Source: G963676095 sp963676095
GTDB lineage: Bacteria > Bacteroidota > Bacteroidia > Bacteroidales > Prolixibacteraceae
Direction of reading: 5' to 3'
NCBI GenBank assembly: GCA_963676095.1
Contig: OY781040.1
Location: forward strand, 2,976,001-3,040,000
Length of the DNA stretch: 64,000 nt
The translations under genes and the position numbers were made by a program. Shown here in pieces: positions 63,117-64,000 of the stretch. The notes beneath the pieces were generated by a model. That model was given only the letters and a program-made list of their open reading frames with translations. It made no database searches and was not told the DNA's origin. Numbering within the stretch: position 1 is the first letter of the stretch; every line of letters begins with the position of its first letter.

Positions 63117-63216
63117 CACTAACACGTGTGAGACACCCTCCCAAACGTTAGTGAGACCCCTTCACAAGCATTAGTGAGGCACGATCAGAAACGTTGGTGA
63201 AACGGCCTCACATCCC
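63117..63216. repeat. Family D array: four 23-bp units, copy 2
   Basis: Units of 23 bp starting at 63117 (CACTAACACGTGTG), 63140 (CCCAAACGTTAGTG), 63163 (CACAAGCATTAGTG) and 63186 (CAGAAACGTTGGTG), each followed by a 9-bp spacer such as AGACCCCTT. A relative of repeat E follows directly. Confidence 0.8.
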
Positions 63217-63674
63217 TATATAATACGGATTGCATCAAAGTCCAGGCAGAATAGTTCCTTAATTTTATCAATAGTGCATTTATTTTTGTCATTAGAATAA
63301 TAATTTTTACCTTTACATTCGACACAACAATCTATAAAAGTGAATACTACCTATATTGACCCGTTGGTCGATTATGCTTTCAAAAAGATTTTTGGTTCAA
63401 AACCTAACAAAGACCTGCTGATCGCCCTTCTGAATGAAATCTTCCGGGGCCGTAAACAGATCACGAACCTGGTGTATAACAAAAATGAATATCCCGGCGA
63501 TAATGACAGCATTGGCGGGGCGATCTTCGACCTGACCTGTGTCGGTCCGGACGGGGAAACCTTCCTGATCGAGGTACAGCGCAGTGTGCAGGGAAACCTG
63601 AAACAACGCATGCTGTATTATGCCAGTAGGTTAATCTCGGACATGGCCCCGAAAGGAAAACGGAAAGTATGGAA

Positions 63675-63746
63675 CGTTTCGGGTCAGTGAGAGCAAAGCT
63701 AAGCTTGCTTAAGCTTTGCCGAACGCCAGAAACGGCTATCGCAGAT
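63675..63746. mobile_element. Palindromic mini-element, copy 1, inside the Rpn gene
   Basis: 72 bp running from CGTTTCGGGTCAG to CTATCGCAGAT, flanked by GAA triplets at 63672-63674 and 63747-63749. Internal GCAAAGCT.../...AGCTTTGC arms and CGTTTC/GAAACG near the ends form a long hairpin. It splits codons of an otherwise continuous nuclease gene without changing frame. Confidence 0.75.
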
Positions 63747-63900
63747 GAATTATGCCGTAACCGAAGTCTATGTGATCGTGCTGATGGACGGGTTTACCTT
63801 TCCCGAAAGTATCAACAACCGGTATTTGCACGATATTTGTTTGTGCAACAGGGATAACGGCGAAGTTTTTTTTGAGGGGCTTGGGTTTATTTTCATCGAT

Positions 63901-63975
63901 CGTTTCGATTTAGCGAGGGCAAAGACTAAACGAAGTTTAAGGCTTTGCCGAGCGTGAGAAACGACTATCGCAGAT
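63901..63975. mobile_element. Palindromic mini-element, copy 2, inside the Rpn gene
   Basis: 75 bp sharing both ends with copy 1 (CGTTTCG at the left, ACTATCGCAGAT at the right) and the nested arms GGCAAAG/CTTTGCC and CTAAAC/GTTTAAG. The flanks are GAT (63898-63900) and GAA (63976-63978), one base from a perfect 3-bp duplication. Confidence 0.75.
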
Positions 63976-64000
63976 GAATTGCTTAACTTTGTGAAGACTG

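Larger units (their letters stand above)
63340..64000 (+). pseudogene. Rpn/PD-(D/E)XK nuclease gene, interrupted by two palindromic mini-elements
   Basis: A GTG-start frame (NTTYIDPLVDYAFKKIFG) encodes the start of an Rpn-family nuclease/putative transposase with the DLTCVGPDGETFLIEVQ active-site strand. After KVWN a 72-bp palindromic element is inserted at 63675, bringing TGA and TAA in frame. The protein resumes in frame at YAVTEVYVIVLMDGF and runs to GLGFIFI, where a second, related element (63901) adds another TGA; homology resumes ELLNFVKT at the window end. Each insertion plus its duplicated GAA-like triplet is a multiple of three, so the frame is kept but stops are added. Confidence 0.8.

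Overview
The window looks like a chromosome segment of a Bacteroidota bacterium, probably a marine or sediment relative of the Marinilabiliales/Prolixibacteraceae (the rank below phylum is an inference). The signs are TonB-dependent receptors with an N-terminal CarboxypepD_reg-like domain, a TonB receptor paired with a DUF4249 lipoprotein, a DUF4271 gene beside hemD, NVEALA-like and 6-bladed beta-propeller genes, weak or absent Shine-Dalgarno sequences, and several promoters with the phylum's TAnnTTTG -7 element.

About 1-2 kb: the 3' part of rnr (RNase R) and a TetR regulator. About 2.1-16.3 kb, minus strand: a phosphate-starvation locus. Its core is one long operon, porin - pstS - pstC - pstA - pstB - phoU - phoB - phoR. 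Downstream lie a separately promoted TonB receptor with a probable surface lipoprotein, a free-standing CarboxypepD_reg-like domain protein and a MORN-type protein. Three or four of the promoter regions carry AT-rich direct repeats spaced exactly 11 bp apart, which I read as Pho boxes. The phoB gene as given has a one-base frameshift between its receiver and DNA-binding domains.

About 16.6-52.2 kb is ordinary core genome: panC-panD, an MscS channel, an M3 oligopeptidase, a flavin reductase, a polyprenyl synthase, an ArsR regulator, polA, a tripartite RND efflux operon with two small genes behind it, DUF4271-hemD-rnpA-HAD, a DUF2797 gene, ilvE, a periplasmic GH2 beta-galactosidase, a TonB receptor/DUF4249 pair, comF, ileS, a DksA-like gene and lspA. 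It ends at a tRNA with a CAU anticodon.

About 52.4-64 kb, behind the tRNA, is an accessory island of eroded and repeated DNA. It contains a truncated GT87-like gene with an in-frame stop, a GT-C membrane protein, an AT-rich cassette (8-cysteine secreted peptide, beta-propeller lipoprotein, CxxC redoxin-like protein) whose last gene is fused to the tail of an Rpn-type nuclease, a RhuM gene, an AlbA_2/ATPase-type regulator, a VOC protein, a probable group II intron 5' fragment, and an Rpn nuclease gene split by two copies of a ~75 bp palindromic mini-element. Between these lie four sequence-unrelated families of tandem arrays, all with 22- or 23-bp periods (about two helical turns). Two of them are clearly built from 14-bp palindromes. 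A ~0.3-0.4 kb hairpin-rich repeat occurs three times in the window. The phased palindromic arrays and the in-gene mini-elements are the least explained structures here.
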